Shown piece by piece: positions 23,801 to 38,800 of a DNA stretch of 64,000 nucleotides. Source of the DNA: Lagopus muta (taxonomy: Eukaryota > Chordata > Aves > Galliformes > Phasianidae); NCBI RefSeq assembly GCF_023343835.1, contig NC_064438.1, positions 56,072,578-56,136,577 of the forward strand. Reading direction: 5' to 3'. The position numbers were made by a program, and so were the translations under genes. The notes beneath the pieces were generated by a model, which had not been told where the DNA came from, ran no database searches, and worked only from the letters and a program-made list of their open reading frames with translations. Position 1 is the first letter of the stretch, and each line of letters opens with the position of its first letter.

Positions 23801-26800
23801 ATGTCCATCAGACCCCATACATTTGATTGCATGGAGCCCGTAGTGACAGATCTGAAATCTGATTGATTTGGCATCTTAATTTCATACTGATGAAGTACCT
23901 AACTTGTAGAATATTTTACCCCACATTAATGTATGTAAGACTATCACTGCCAAATGTATTATTTTCAACAAGCTGGGTATGAAGCTGTTTTATTTTGAGA
24001 ATTTCCTATGCAAGAAGATCTTTGTCTTGTACTTTCCACCTATTTGGGATAATAAGTAAGTAGAACCAGTGGCTAGAAGTCCAAGAAGACGTAGCAGTTG
24101 TGCAATCTTCCATTTAATGCTGCAGCCTTCAAGCCTTATAAATGAAGATGTATGTTGTTGGAAAGCAATTACTGTAGCTATCACCCATGATTAATCTTTA
24201 CTGCTAAAAGTTGGAGTCAATTCACTGTTGGCATATCTTACTAGGAATCTTGATAGGCTCGTGGTTTTATTTGTATTAAAAAGTAGGTTTTCTGAGGAAT
24301 GTCATCTGCAGTAATCTGCAAAGGGAGCTTTAATTTGCATCTAGCAATCTTGCCTTATGTAATTTGAATGCATTTGGAAGGTTTCCAATCCTGGCTGCGC
24401 AAAGGGAGAACTGAGTTAATTCTGATCTTTTTTTTTCTTTCCTCAAAAGTGGCTTTTAGATCACACAATATGTACCAAGATGCAACAGTAATTACCATCT
24501 ACTTTCAGAGTAAATTGAGTAATTTTCTTCATTCTGTTAGATAAAATCTTAATTAGTTGGTATTTTAATATCTGAAATGAGCTATTTTAGTTATCCTTAA
24601 TATCACTGGCATTTTTACCTTTGTAAAACCTTTGTAAAACAAATACCTTGGTTCTAAATTACCTGCCTTTTGTTTTACTGGAGCCTAGGAGAGCAAGATG
24701 AGGAAAGAAGCTGGGCTACTTCACTTTGGCAATCTTGGTGCTTCATGCAATGTGATGTTCCTTTGTAGGTCTGTGCCAATGGGCAGAGCGTGCGCCCTGC
24801 ACAAGCAGCACGTAAGCAGATGAGCACAGAGAAAATGGCTGCAAAAGGCAAAGGTATGAAACTAGAACGATCCCACATCTGGGTCTGAAAGGACATGGCT
24901 GTTATGCTTTTGAGCCAGTAGTTGTAGCACTGTGAGAGTGAGGCAAGGAATGTTTTTAGGAAACATCCCCAGTGTGTGTGTTGTTGGGGTTTAGGGAACA
25001 ACAGAGTTTTTAGGATGACAGTTTCTTGCCATTAGAACAAAGGCAACTGCTGAAAGACTATGGATCATGTGACTGTAGGTGTTTTATGTACTTGTAGCTT
25101 CTGTAGACTGGGGGAGGTGGAATGCAGGATATTTAATGCAATTGTGGTTACTGGTGATCACTGCAGGAAAGGGAGAAGGAGGTCAATAGGCAGAATTGCA
25201 TGGCTGCTAGCTGTCTGACAGCTGGAGCAATACAGAGCTTCCTATTTACCTCTAAGGGAAATATCACATGTTGCTGCTGTTATTATAGATTAAATGACTG
25301 GAAAAAACAAGAGATAGCTGATAGAAGTAAAATATGCATTTTGGTGTTACAGCTCTCCCCCAAAACAGCTAATTATGTGAGCTGTAAATATTTTGAGTGA
25401 AGTTTGATACTATGCAGTAGTTATGCTACGTGAAACTTGTTGCATAACGTGACACTGAAATAGGTTTAGAAAGAATGGTCTTCTGGCAGAGCACGTGAGC
25501 AATACAGCACAGGGAGCAAGAGCCCCAACTTCTGATACACACTGATGTAACTGAGTACATGTGTGGTTGTCTGCTTCCATAGATGACAAGCACAATCTGT
25601 TGTTTTCATATTTCAAAACAGCTCCTTCTGTATCTGTCTAGCTGTTGCACTTCCAGAGTGAAGATTCCATACATTTCTCGAGAAAACAAAACAAAATCAA
25701 ACAAAACCAACCCAAGCCATCTCTGTTTAAGCAAGTAGAGAATACATTTAATAATAAATTCTTCCTGGTAGTGCTGCAGTGTCAAGGCTTCAAGTTGTTA
25801 ATGCTAAGTCACGTAGAATAGTTAACACATGATATTCTGTAATTCAGTGTGAAGTTATTTTCACATCACCATGTAATTAAGTCAGCAAGCAGCAGATGTC
25901 TATTTAAACAAATTTCATTCATGCTTTCAGTGAATGCTGAACAGATTTCTCATCAATGTTTGAATAACAATTAAAACATTAATTTAGATTGATCACTAGA
26001 TTTGATAATGCTTTTGGGGAATGAAGACTATGCATTATGTGCTTAAACACTAGCATGGAAACGTTAGGGAAGTGTATGTTTGGGTAAATCCAACATTATG
26101 GTTATTCAGCAAGTAATTTTTTTCCCAACTTATCAAACAGCAATTCTGTGGGAAGCAGAGCAGCATTGTAAGAGACAAATATCATTAACAATAACCAAGT
26201 GGGCTACTTGATTTCCTGCAGATACAGAAAGGCAGAGCATGAAATCAAGAGCTGTTAAATTTTTGTGTGTGTTAATGCTGCTGGTTTTGAAGGTAGTAAA
26301 TAAAGGTACTAAAACACATGGATGAAAATGATTAAGATGGCAGTGCATGAGTCATATTTTATAAAAAAAATATTTCAGGTATGATTAAAATTAAAGGATA
26401 CTTTAACGTTGTTTAATAAATTCACACTTTAGAATGCTTTACTGTAATGACCAAGGCATCATTGGGTGTTACAGAGTTGCTTAAGATTCCAGCTGTGCAG
26501 ATAACTACCAGTTATTCCTCCAGAAAGCTTCATCTGAAAGATAGGATGATGTCAACTCAGTGATTGCAGGAGCACTGAGGAGGGTTCCTTAAGCCTTGTG
26601 CTTAGCATCTGGCATGCTGATATGTTGGTCTTATCGTGACACTGGAAGCACTACTGTAAAATGAAGATGTTTTCTGTCAAGGTTCTGCAGAGCATTGCCT
26701 TGGTGCCAAGGCTGAGCTGTGCTGCCTTTGTTTAGCACAGAAGTGACAAAACCACTCCTTGATTCTGGTTGGTGGCCCTGCCTGTGGCAGGAAAGTTGGA

Positions 26801-29800
26801 ACTCGATGATCCTTTGGGTCCCTTCCAACCCAAGGCATTCTATGATTCTAACAAACTAATGCAACTGATATTTACTTGTACAGCTTTCTGATCACTGCAA
26901 AACCAAAACTTTTTATTATACTACTTAAACGCATCACCTGAGCAAGCTTTGTAATCTCTGGAATTAATATTTCTTAGTGTTGCAGCCTTCAGTCCAGACA
27001 GCATCAAATGTAAGAGTCACCAGAGCAGCTGCCTCTGCAGCTAGACAGGTGCCAAAAACAGCTGCAGCTGCTACTGGTAAGTGAGGCAGTAAGTATAGCT
27101 GTGTATAACTATACATGTGTAGCTGGTATCTAAGCATTTCATATGGTGTACAGAGGTGTCCTGGCTGATGCTGTGTGCGTGAGTACTGGAAACGACATGT
27201 GAATTTGTACTGCTGTTAAGTTCACTGTCAAGTGATACGCCAGGGCAGCGTTGTCTTTAGGGTCTTGTTTATCCCAGACACTCTGCTCTGGAGATACGTA
27301 TCAGCTTGTTCTGAACTGGCTTAGCACGCTACATTCTGCTGTGTAGCATCTCTTTGGAATAGATAGACCAAAGCAATCATGCTAAATTGTCACATAAGAA
27401 ACTGAGCAAATACCCATGACTTAAAATCTCACCTGGAACTATGTTGGAATATTTAAATAACGATGCTGAAACCAACGTTGGGCAGTTTGCTGTAAAAATC
27501 CATCTGTGTGGGCTGTCAATATCAATAATTATAGATTGAAAGAACAAAAACTGGACTGGTAAAGATTTGCCAGTTTGGTGCATTGCTGCTTAAGGATTGA
27601 TAAGACTCATAAAGAATAGCTATGTCTGCACAAGATGGGAGCCCATATTCTCCAACTCAGGAATTTTTTCTTCATGTTTGCTTACTCAAGTAGGGGAATT
27701 TGATGGTTTAATGAAGGGGATATTTTTAGTAGTATGATCTTGTCCTCATGATAGTAATGGTTTTGGTCCATCTGTAGAAGTCCTGTGCCATGCATAAAGT
27801 CACAATCTAAACTCATTTGACTTCAGTCACTTCAGCCTTTGAGGAAATGAGGTGACTCTTTTGAACACCTGATGATGTGTGAAGGCTAATGGCTTAATGA
27901 ATCTCTTTTCCCAGTGATTTATCTCTTATTAGACTGTTAAATCCTAGGCCAGGTTTTCTTTTGAATGAACACTTGCAATTAGGTATCTGCCCTTTAGTTC
28001 CCTCCCACTCAAGAAGCAAAGCCATCTCTCCCTGTCTTTAACCACCAGACTTTTGCATCAATCTTTTGAAAATGCTGGTGAATGATTCTTTTAATCAGAT
28101 GTGTTTTGATTTGGAGTTTGTTCCTCTTCAGGTAACATGTCACAGAGAAAGCCAGCAAATGCAGCAAAGCAGAAGAAAGCAGTCAAACCTGATGTCATAG
28201 AGGTAGGTCATGAAATATTTGAAATGGAAAAGCTGATTTAAGAGCCAGTACAAATAGTAGTGCACGTGTTTCTTAAATATAGTTGTATTTGTGTGTCAAA
28301 GTAACAGGAAGCTCACTGATAGATTTTGGGACAAAACTGTACTTATGTTGTACTGTTAAGACCTAAGACTAAATTTGCTTTGCAGGTGTGGATGACTTGT
28401 CTACCAATCCTCCAGCTTTGGACAGTGATTTAAGCTTGAGATCTTGCATGACAAATCTTTTACGTGATGTTTCCACTACTTAACATAAAAAAAAGACCTT
28501 TTTCAGTTTTCTGGTTGTAATGAATGTTTATAAACTTCATACGGTGCGTTTATTCCTGCAGCTTACTCTGAATGCATCCCTTCAGTGATCAGGGAATTAT
28601 AATGTGAGGCTTTAGAATCTGAGGATGAAATGCATGTTCAGTTTTTGAATGCCGAGAACATGGTGAATATCATAGGGGAAAAGATTCCCAGCTATAATTA
28701 AAGATGGTCACTTTTGTTATCCTACTGAAAATGCAGACCAAACTTCACTGCTTCTGTGTAGAGACCACTGTATTTGAATGCAGTGTGTCCTCCAATTCAG
28801 GTTCCTAAATGATTCATGTGTGCATTCATGCCCTGACAGTCCTGTGCAGAAGCATCTGTTTCCTTCCCTCTCCCTACACTCCACTCTTCCCTCTCATTTA
28901 GTGCTTCCCCCACAGCTCCCTTCTCCAGTTCTATTTCAGCAACTGCAGCTGTGTACAAGCATTGTCTTCAAGCTGGTTTCTTTGTGCACAAACACTGACA
29001 GGAGGTAAAAGGCACTTGTATCTTAATTCAGATAAGGATCTCTTCACAAGCAGGAGTTGCTAGATGCTGCCGGGTGGTAAGCCCTTGCTGTAACCTTAGT
29101 CATATTGCCACAAGAAATCTGTTAAAATTCAAAGCTTACATTCCAAGCAAGGGTATCTAAAGTACAACAAAACTTCCAGTGTCTTGAAGATACATCTTTG
29201 CTCAAGAAACAGTCTCAGATCTTTTGGCTAATTTGAGCTAACAATATCTCAATACAAGTACCTCAGAAATGTTCTGAGTAATTGCCTTGTTGCTCATCTC
29301 ATAGGAATGTGAACTTCCTTCTCTTTCAACAACATTCTCTGCTTTTAAGTGCACTTGTACTCTCCTTTTCTTGGGCTGCATTCCTCAACTATCACAGAAT
29401 CACAGAATGGCCAGGGTTGGAAGGGACCTCAAGGATCATGAATCTCCAACACCCCTGCCACATGCAGGGCCACCAACCTCCACGTTTAATGCTAAACCAG
29501 GCTGCCCAGGGCCCCATCCAACCTGGCCTTGAACACCTCCAAGGACGGGGCATCCACAACCTCTCTGGGCAGCCTGTTCCAGTACCTCACTACTCTCTGG
29601 GTAAAGAATTTATCAACTTTTGTTAGTTTGTTCTTCAACCTTTAAGTTAGGTTGTGTGTATAAACTGATTATTCCACAGGCCTAGTTGGATTTGGAGCCA
29701 GTATGCTACTCAGCTCTTGAGGAGCTCATCACCTTCAAGCATTTTCCTCTAACAGTGAGAGAAGCATCTGCTGGTTTGAATTACTGCTCCACTAGGCCAG

Positions 29801-32800
29801 GTGTTCTGCTGCTCTGGCCCCTTCAGTGGATTATTACATTCCTCGTAGTCAATTGCTACTACTGCTGTGAGAATGATTTGCAGGTGTCAAAAGCTAGTTG
29901 GCCTATGGTAAATCAAGACTTCTGTACATGCACGCAGTTGTAGAAAGCAAATTACCTGAAATTGTTTCTTTTATGTTGGCTTTCAAGCAGTCATCTTACA
30001 ATTCTGCTAACATCTATTAGTAAACACTTTGTGATTTGGTAATATGGTGCTTCTTTTGTGCAGATAATTCCTTTTAAACACGAAGTGAACGAAAATGCTC
30101 CACTGGACCCAGTGATTTGTTCAGCATCAGAACTTAAACAGGAACAGACATCTGTAGAAAAGAACAACTCTGCTCCTGGAAGACCCAGAACGCGCTCCTT
30201 TGCACCACAGAATTTTGTGTTTCAGCCCTTAGAAGGACTAACAGCCTACAAAGTTACACCCATGACTCCATCTAGGGCAAATGCATTTTTGTCACCTGAT
30301 GCCTTCTGGGATTTCTCCAAATCTCCAGTGTAAGATTCTTGCTTCTAATAACCTAAAATGCAATGCAGCTTTTGTGATGCTACAGAGGAAGTGGTGTTTC
30401 TGTCGTGAGATTCCATGTGTAACAAGTTGTTGATACACCTGATCACAGTTGTTGTGTGAACCGAAAATAGTCTTCAGAATTTTGAGGTCTTGTGTGTTTG
30501 GTCATATTTGAGGTCAATTTCTCAACATTTCTTAATTCTTAAGCATATCTTTTTTCTTTTTTTCCCCTTAGTAATACAGTTGAAAAATCCAGTGAAACTA
30601 AGGTACAGGAGCCTAATTTAAGAAGTCAGATTTCACCTTCTGATCAAGACATTCAAGAACAGCAAGTGACTACAAGTTTGCAAGGAGAAGGTATCAAGTT
30701 CACGTATGGTTTATCACTGTACCTTTTCTAGTTTTCACCAGATTCTGAGTAAATGCCTTCCATATTTCTCAGCACACGAATCAGATAAGGAGGCTTCCAT
30801 TCAGAGATCCAACGAAACAATTCCTGTATCTACAGAAATGGCAGTGACAGAAACAAAGTCGGGTGATATAAGAGAGCAAGAGCATGATGTGCCCTATTTC
30901 AGGTTTGTGTCTATTTGTTTGCCTTCCTGGTTGTCTGTTCTGGGTCCTGAACGAGTAACAACTTGCAAACAGTAGCTTATGATGGTTGATGTCTGTCAGT
31001 AGCAATTTTGGTGGTCATCATTGCTGTCTTTCCTATTGTTAGTGCAAGTAAAGAATATGAAATTCTGAAGACTAATGCTCCATCCTGTGTACATAAAGCT
31101 TGAAAGTAATATAAATTACATTACAGCTAGTCTTAACTGAAGCAATCTAATGGGTTCTGCTCAAAGACTGTGTAACTTGTCTGAAAGCAAAAGGGGAATA
31201 ATAATTAACAGTTACAAATAGTGACAACAGTTGGAACATCCTCAAATTACTTTTCTCATTATTTATTTTAAGAAACATTCTACAGTCTGAGACAGAAAGA
31301 CTGATGTCTCAGTGCCTTCAGTGGGATGGAAAACTTGAGCTGGACATTCCAGAGGATGGTAAGACTGAGCTGTGATAGGCATAATTAGTAATAGTAGGCT
31401 CATCTCCTAATGTTACATCTTAAGTGTGATGTTTGAAGTGACAGTAGTGAATGCTGAGCTGCTGGTAGTTAATGTTGAAGTGCCTCTTGCTTTTCTGTGA
31501 AGTCTAAGTATGTCTGAATGCATGAGATTTAAGAAATATATATAAATGTTTTAACTTGCCTGTGCTTTTTTTATTTTAAAGACTTGCAGAATTGGTAGCA
31601 ATTGTATTTTTATTTTGTTTGAAAGGAAGGTTAGAGGATTTCAGTGGAGAGATGGGCTGCAAGTAAACTGCATTGCAGGTCTGAGCTTAGTCTAAAGAGC
31701 AAGCAGATTCCAAACTCTTCAGTTACTTATTTATATCAGTTGTGGAATGATGGCTTATTCCAGTATATTCTAAATACATTCTAATTTCTTCCCTTGGTTT
31801 CTTGTTACCATCAGCTAAAGATCTCATTCGCACAGCAGTTGGTCAGACAAGACTGCTTGTAGCAGAAAGGTTTAAACAGTTTGAAGGACTGGTGGATAAC
31901 TGTGAATTCAAGCGGGGTGAAAAGGAAACGACGTGTACAGACTTGGATGGATTTTGGGATATGATTAATTTTCAGGTATGTCCTTGCAGGTTTACTTACT
32001 GTAATAAATACACATGATGGAGGTACTTACCAACAATGCAGTGAATCTATTTTATTCATTTGAATATTCAGACTCAGATATTTTTTTCTGTTAAAAATGT
32101 GTCCTTGCTGAACGTTTTGTAGCAGTGAATAGCACCAGCTGGTATGCTGTGGTTTTAAACTTCATGGACCAGTTAAGCAATCTTTTGTAGAACCAGTTAC
32201 TGGAAAAAGATGTCTTACTTAGGCTTGCTGTATCTCTGGGGGCAGTTCAGGTTTCTTCTGGTCATCTGCTGGTTTACACAGAATCACAGAATTGTAGGGC
32301 CTGGGGGGGACCTCTAGAGATCATGGAGTCCAACCCCATTGCAAAGCTTTAGTTTGCTTTGGTGTTTGAAGCAGAAGTATTTAACAAATAGAAGCATGGC
32401 TGTGCATTTCATCTAACTTCCTAAACCAGTGGTTTTTTGTGTGTGAATGTTGTAAATCTTGTAAATTAAAGTTGGACTTCTCTGGGATTTCCAATAGATT
32501 GAAGATGTGAATAAGAAATTTGATAATCTGCAGAAGCTTCAAGATAACAAATGGCAACCAGTTGCTGTACCAGGCAAAGAAGCTGTCAAGGTACGTATGG
32601 CTCCTAAAGCATTCAGATACAACGATGTACTGAGATATTTAAAATAATTGGTAAGCTGTTGGAGTCCTGAATACTTTTCTTAAATGAAAGTTCCTTTTAA
32701 TGCCCTGCTTATAGATGTTGGTGATGATCAAAAAGTCCAGTGAAATTCTTCTCAAATTTCACCTTCCTTCCTTGCATCTTGCATGTGTGCTCAGAATTGG

Positions 32801-35800
32801 TGCTTTTGGTACTAGTTGCTCCTTTCTGTTGGGAAGATTAGAGCTGAGAATTAGCAATGGCTCATGGAGTCCTTGAACTCTTTGTTAGTAAGACAAATGA
32901 GTTAAATTTGAAACAGAAATTTACCCTTTGGATGTGAAACATTTTCTCTGAGCTGCCAGTGTTGGCACTGATGTGTCACAGGAATTTAGAAGTGCCTGGC
33001 AGTTTGAAGCAGTGAGTGCTAAGTGATAAAGGTGACTTATTAAGGTAGGACCATGGGCAGCTAATCCTCTGAGCATTAATAGGTCTGACACTGCCCCAAA
33101 TGTGGGATTGATTATTGCAGAATAGGCTTTAATGTAGGTTATTTTATTGACATTTTGGTCTGGAATATAGAATCCTAGAATGGCCTGGGTTGCAAAGGAG
33201 CACAGTGCTCATCCAGCTCCAACCCCCTGCTGTGTGCAGGTCACCAACCAGCAGCCCAGGCTGCCCAGAGCCACATCCAGCCTGGCCTTGAATGCCTGCA
33301 GGGATGGGGCATCCACAGCCTCCTTGGGCAACCTGTGCCAGTGCCTCACCACCCTCTGGCTCAAAAACTTCCTCCTCATATCCAACCTAAACCTCCCCGT
33401 CTCTGTTTAAAGCCATTCCCCTTTGTCCTGTCACCATCCACCCTCATAAACAGCCATTTCCCTCCTGTTTATCCAGTCCCTTCAAGTACTGGAGGGGCAC
33501 AATGAGATCTCCCTGGAGCCTTCTCTTCTCCAAGCAATATGTAGCTGTTCTTAATCACTCAGCATTAAGAATCATGTTCACATTGCCTGAACTCCATGCC
33601 ATTCCTCAAGACTGCTCAACTGATCATAACAATGATGTGAAGATCAATAAGAAACTCCAAACATGGAACTGGAGGAAGTGTAGTCTTACATCAGCTGACC
33701 ATAAACGTCTCAACTGTAGTTACTGTACACGACACAAAACTTCCTTTGAAATATGAATGCCAGGAGAGACTTCACTGCTTAACGAGTGTCTGCCCATGAG
33801 TTACTTTATGTCCGTGCCACTAGGAGTCCCTGCACCCCACTCTTTTCAAAAACGTGAACTACAGCAGTTAGAGAAAGCACTAAGGAAAATTTATACCAAG
33901 TATTTGTGAGCTGAGAACTTGGTGTGAGAAACTGACTTAAAACTGCCATTGTAAATGAACCTTGGCAGATAAATGGCAGACCAAGACTTTCTGGAGATAA
34001 ACAGAGATCTTGTCTCTAGCAGAGGCCTGCTGCTGTCTGTGTCCAGCAGCCTCCTGGATGTTCACGTGCAGCTATTTGCCTGAAGCTTCTATTTTCTTTC
34101 TATTTCAGAAGCAGACTGTTCCAAATATGGTCTGTAAACCAAAGCTGGGAGCAGCTGGAAGGACTGCTGCCCGAAAGAGGCTTGCTGCTGTGAAAGCTGC
34201 TATGAGGGATAAAATGAAGCAGGATGGAGTTGCTGATAGTGCGTATCAGGATAAGCAACCGGAAGTAGAAAAAGTGGTTTTTGAAGCAGGATTTTTCAGA
34301 ATTGAAAGCCCTGTAAAAAGCTTTCCAGGTGGGTGAAGCTTAATCATTATTTCTCTGACCTGAAAATGCTGAAGAGATTTGAAGCAAGCTCACTGCAGAC
34401 AGATTATGCTGTTTATACTGGATATAACTCCAGTGCTAGGCACAATTAACGTTTCATCTAATGATTTGTTACGTCAGGGAACCAAAGTAAACCGTTCTGC
34501 ATGATTGCCATAATTGCTCAAATCAGCACGATGTGAATTCTTTACCTACATACAGAGTTACAAGCAGTTGTATCCATTTTTTTTCTTAACGTACGTTTAG
34601 CAATGAAATTTTCATCTGGGCATTCCTAGACTTAGCAGGCAGCACGTTCAGAGTCAATGCAGGCTGATGGCTTTTATTTGTAAGATAGGAATTGGAATTA
34701 GTGTGAACTAAATTTTGCTGGCTTCCAGCTTGCAAATACAGCACACCTGTAATCAGAATTCATGTGCAACAAGATTGCAGTATATTCCAATCTGCTAGGA
34801 AAGCTGCTGGGAGCTTTTCTTGAGCAGAAGCTCCAAACAAGGCTGTAATTTGGGCATTTATCTTATTGCAATCTGTGAAGCTCGTGCTTTCTGTGATCCT
34901 GGTTTAACAGCTGCGCTGCTTCTCTCCCCTATTTCAAGTGCCAAAGATGATTTTGAGTTTCCAAAGATTCTCTCAATGAGTGTTATAAAAATCAATTAGG
35001 AATTTATCTTTTTTAATTCTATCAAAATTATATAATATGAGATATTGAGTTTCATGACAAGAGCTTCCACTGCGTAGATCTAATGAGAACAGCAAATCTC
35101 ATTGTTTCAGGTTCTGTGTGAAGAGTAGTTGTGCTACATTGCTGAGCTGGTGTAAAGGTAGCTTTGTAACTTATTGCTGTGGTTGCCACCACATCATTTT
35201 TTCAGTTTCTGCTTGCAGTGTACAGAACAAATATAATATTTATGTAAAACACACAAGAAAAAGTAGAGTGTTACCAGCTAGAATCCTAACCATTCCATCT
35301 TCTGGAAATTGCTGTTGTAACAAAGCTTTAAATGCTCTTTTTCAGGTTCACTTTCAAAGACGCCTCGCAGATCAGGGCAGCAGACTTGGGAAGGTCTGAC
35401 AGCTCCAAGATCATCCAGGAGAGCTTTGCTGCAGGGCAGCTCTGTGCCTTGTAACCCTGAGGATACAACTGCAAAACAAACGACGCCACTGCTCGAAGGC
35501 TGCCACCCAGCACAGCGTTTGGAAGTGCACCCATGTCCCACTGAAACAACTCTCCCTGGTGGTTTTCTTGAACAAAGGTAGCCACGTTCAGGCAGCTGTT
35601 AATTGAGCTTTGTGCAGCTAATTGTACAGTTTCAATTAGAAGAATTAATCTTAATGTCCATTAAGTGTTAACCTTCTTTCAGTGGGGGAGGGACAAAGGT
35701 TGTGAAGTTGTTCTGCCTTTTCCATCCCTCAAGCAGACGTTAAGAGCTCTGCCCAAATGTCGTCTCATTGCAGGCTAGGAGTTTGGGGGTTTTTTGTCCA

Positions 35801-38800
35801 GAAAACTTTATATAGCTGACTTGTGCCAAACCAGCAAGCAGAATTGGAAAGCTCATTTCAAATCAGTTGTGCACGTTGCAATCTTTTGATTGAGAAGAAT
35901 TAAAAGATTGTTGTTTCTCTTTCAGCATTTCCCCAGCTGCAGAAGAACACAATCCTGTTGCTGGCGCAGCAGAGGGCACCTGGGTAAGTCATGCTTAGTT
36001 CATGTATGTCCTTTAAACATCTTTCTACTATTAACTGAAGACAAAGAGTGACAGATATTCACATCTTAAGTGGGTAGGCACCTTGATTCATTATCCTTGT
36101 GTGCAGAACAGTGATTTGATGCTTCAAATCTACCTATTGCAGCAGCTCTCGTTGCCTGAGGAAATTCAGTGCTGTGTTCAAAGCTTTTCCACTTGCTACT
36201 TTCTTGCCCTGTCCCACTCAGGATAAGGGTGCCCAAGTGCCCAAACCTGATCTGCTGGTTTCACAGTTGGTTTTTATTAGCCCTGGGTACCTGGATATCT
36301 GATCAAACATTCAAAGTACCTTTGGTGTTCCTCAGGATGAGGCGTTTTCCTGTTCTGTAGGACACAGATTAGGACTGCTGCAGCTTTCTTGCATTCTCTC
36401 TATTTTTGGAGCTACCTTTTGGAGCTCTTGTTGGCTCTGCTGTATGATGCTCATCACTTGTCCCAGCACAGCTCCTTCAAGCCCCCTCCTGTTTTTCTGG
36501 TGTGAATTTTTAAATGGATTTGCATTTGGGGGGCTAAGCCTAAAAGGAATAATAGTCTCTAGCTCTCTGGGTCTCTGTTGCCACATCAAAGCACAAGGCT
36601 GTTAAACTGTTCAAAGGTGCAGCAAGAGCATAGTTGGTAACACAGGCATCAGAGTTCAGGAATCTGTGTCCTGATGTGTCTGTGGGCTTGGTGATATGCC
36701 AGCTTCTGAGTAGCCATTGAAGTCCAGAATGCAGCCTCCACAGTAGTTCCTTTCATTGGGAATCTAGGGTCTTCATTTTTGTTACTTCTTGGATCTGTAC
36801 ATTGCTGCAGCAGTGTTTATATATACATACATGTGCACACGTACATGCTTGTGTTTTAAAGTCTGTTACTGTTTGCTCTTCTTTTTTTCTGCTGTTTTCA
36901 CAAGTCACATGAGGAATTACTTGTTGGTGATGCTACTATCTGGAGAATCTGGCAATCTGTAACATTTGGTATTGCTGGTGGTATTTTTCTGAGGCAAAGT
37001 CTCACAAGAGAACAACCTCAGAATGCTTTTTGGCACTTTAAGTTCAAAATCCATTTGTGGAGGAATTTCCCTATATGCTCTTCAAAAGATAATCCCATTT
37101 ATGAGGGTGCTTGGCAAATAGTTCACGGGAAATAAATCGCAGTGTTAAGCTCACAGCTTTGCTTTTCCTGACCTTTGTACAAGCTCAAGTTCAAAAGCTC
37201 TCTCTCCTAAATTGCCAGTGAGACCTGTAGATGTCATGTATGAATTGTTTAACACAATACAGATGTGTTGGTTGTTGTAAACTCGCTTCCCTTGAATGTC
37301 CTGGCCACCTCTTCTCCTTTGTGCTTGCTGCATCAAAGCTACCAAAGTGCCTTTTACAACAGACAAAACAGAAAAGGAAGCTTCCTGGTGTCATTCAAAC
37401 TGCTTTATGTCCTGATTGCGCTGATGTTTTGCTTCTGCCTCTCTGGGAAGCAAACACAGCTGACATCTGAGCTCTACAGAGGGTTAGGAACAGTTAAAAT
37501 TCCTGTTTTTTCAGGTGCTGGAAAACTGTAGCAGTGAATTAAAAGCAGTGGATGACATGGAAGAGATGGAACTGTCTGCTCCAGAGCAACAGGGCCAAGA
37601 TCCCACCATGTGCAGCCCAGAGAAGGGTACGTGCACTGGGTTCAGCTTCACTCAGCCTGGAGAACCAAAAATGCATCAGATGGGTACACATCTTCAAGCT
37701 GTTGCAGTTTGTGGTATTGCTGGGTTATGTTTGTTCTACAGACTTTATAGTCTAAATATTACTCTTTGAAATCACTGCTGTTGTAGCTTTGTGAGTCTGT
37801 GTGTGCTTGTAGCAAAACCTGTGTTTGTTAGCATGACTTATGTGTGCTCTGCACATGAACAAACAGTTCCCATGGCTTCCCTATGTAGTTGCCCTGTGGT
37901 ACATGAAGCAGAAAGCTTCTAGAAGAGGCTTGCAGTAGAAGTAGTTGCCAGCTGATCTGTTTTGCTTCAGTAAATGCAGGAAACAATACTGTTTTTTCAG
38001 CCTTAGCAATATCAGGCTAACCCTCAGAAGAAAATAACAAAGTGTTCTTATTTTTCAGACATTTTCTTGAGAGATTTGGCTTCCATTGACAGAAATCCTT
38101 CAGATACAGTAAGTTGACCTTTCAGTTTATTTGGCTACAGTCTGCTTGTTAACAATACCATTAACCTTTTCTGCAGAATCAGTTTCTACATGAAGTAAAT
38201 TAAGCTCTGGAGGGTGATGTTATCAAACCAAAGCACACAGCTTACTCTAATAAATGCAGGCCACAATTCCTGTCCCCTTGTTCTGGCTCACACTCATTCC
38301 TCGTTGCACACATCAAACACAGGACAAATTGAGACTTGTAACAGAAGAATGACTGATCTCTTTGGGCTGATCACTAAAATGACTTCTCTTGTGGATTTCC
38401 TTGTAGATATTTACTAACATAATGAACCACCTGACCTCTTCCTTCCACTTACTTGGAGTTTTCCAGCTCTGTTCCTTCCCATCTCTATAGTTTTATCTTC
38501 TGCAGACAGAAGCAAGGTGCAGCAAGGAAAAACAGATGTACAAAAGCTTTCAAGCAGCTAAAAGAACTTGGTTGTACAGCTTTCTTGGTCTCAAATAGAA
38601 AAAAAAATCCTCTTTAACTTATAGATTACTGCATTAAGTAATGACTGCCTTCATAAAGGACCACCTACTGGCTCCTTATTTTCTGCCTAGAAATAAGCTT
38701 GCAGGATTCCTTAGGAAGGCCATGGAACTTGAAGTGGTGAATGACTTCTTCAAAGCGACATGCACAGCTCCAAGCACCACATAAAGACAAGGACGTGAGC

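Noticed and set aside
33180-33410. Recurring protein-like frame containing [20 protein letters not shown] at many sites
   Set aside because: It is the antisense reading of CR1 3' ends. The sense strand carries the CR1 ORF2 C-terminal remnant, so these are transposon fragments and not genes.
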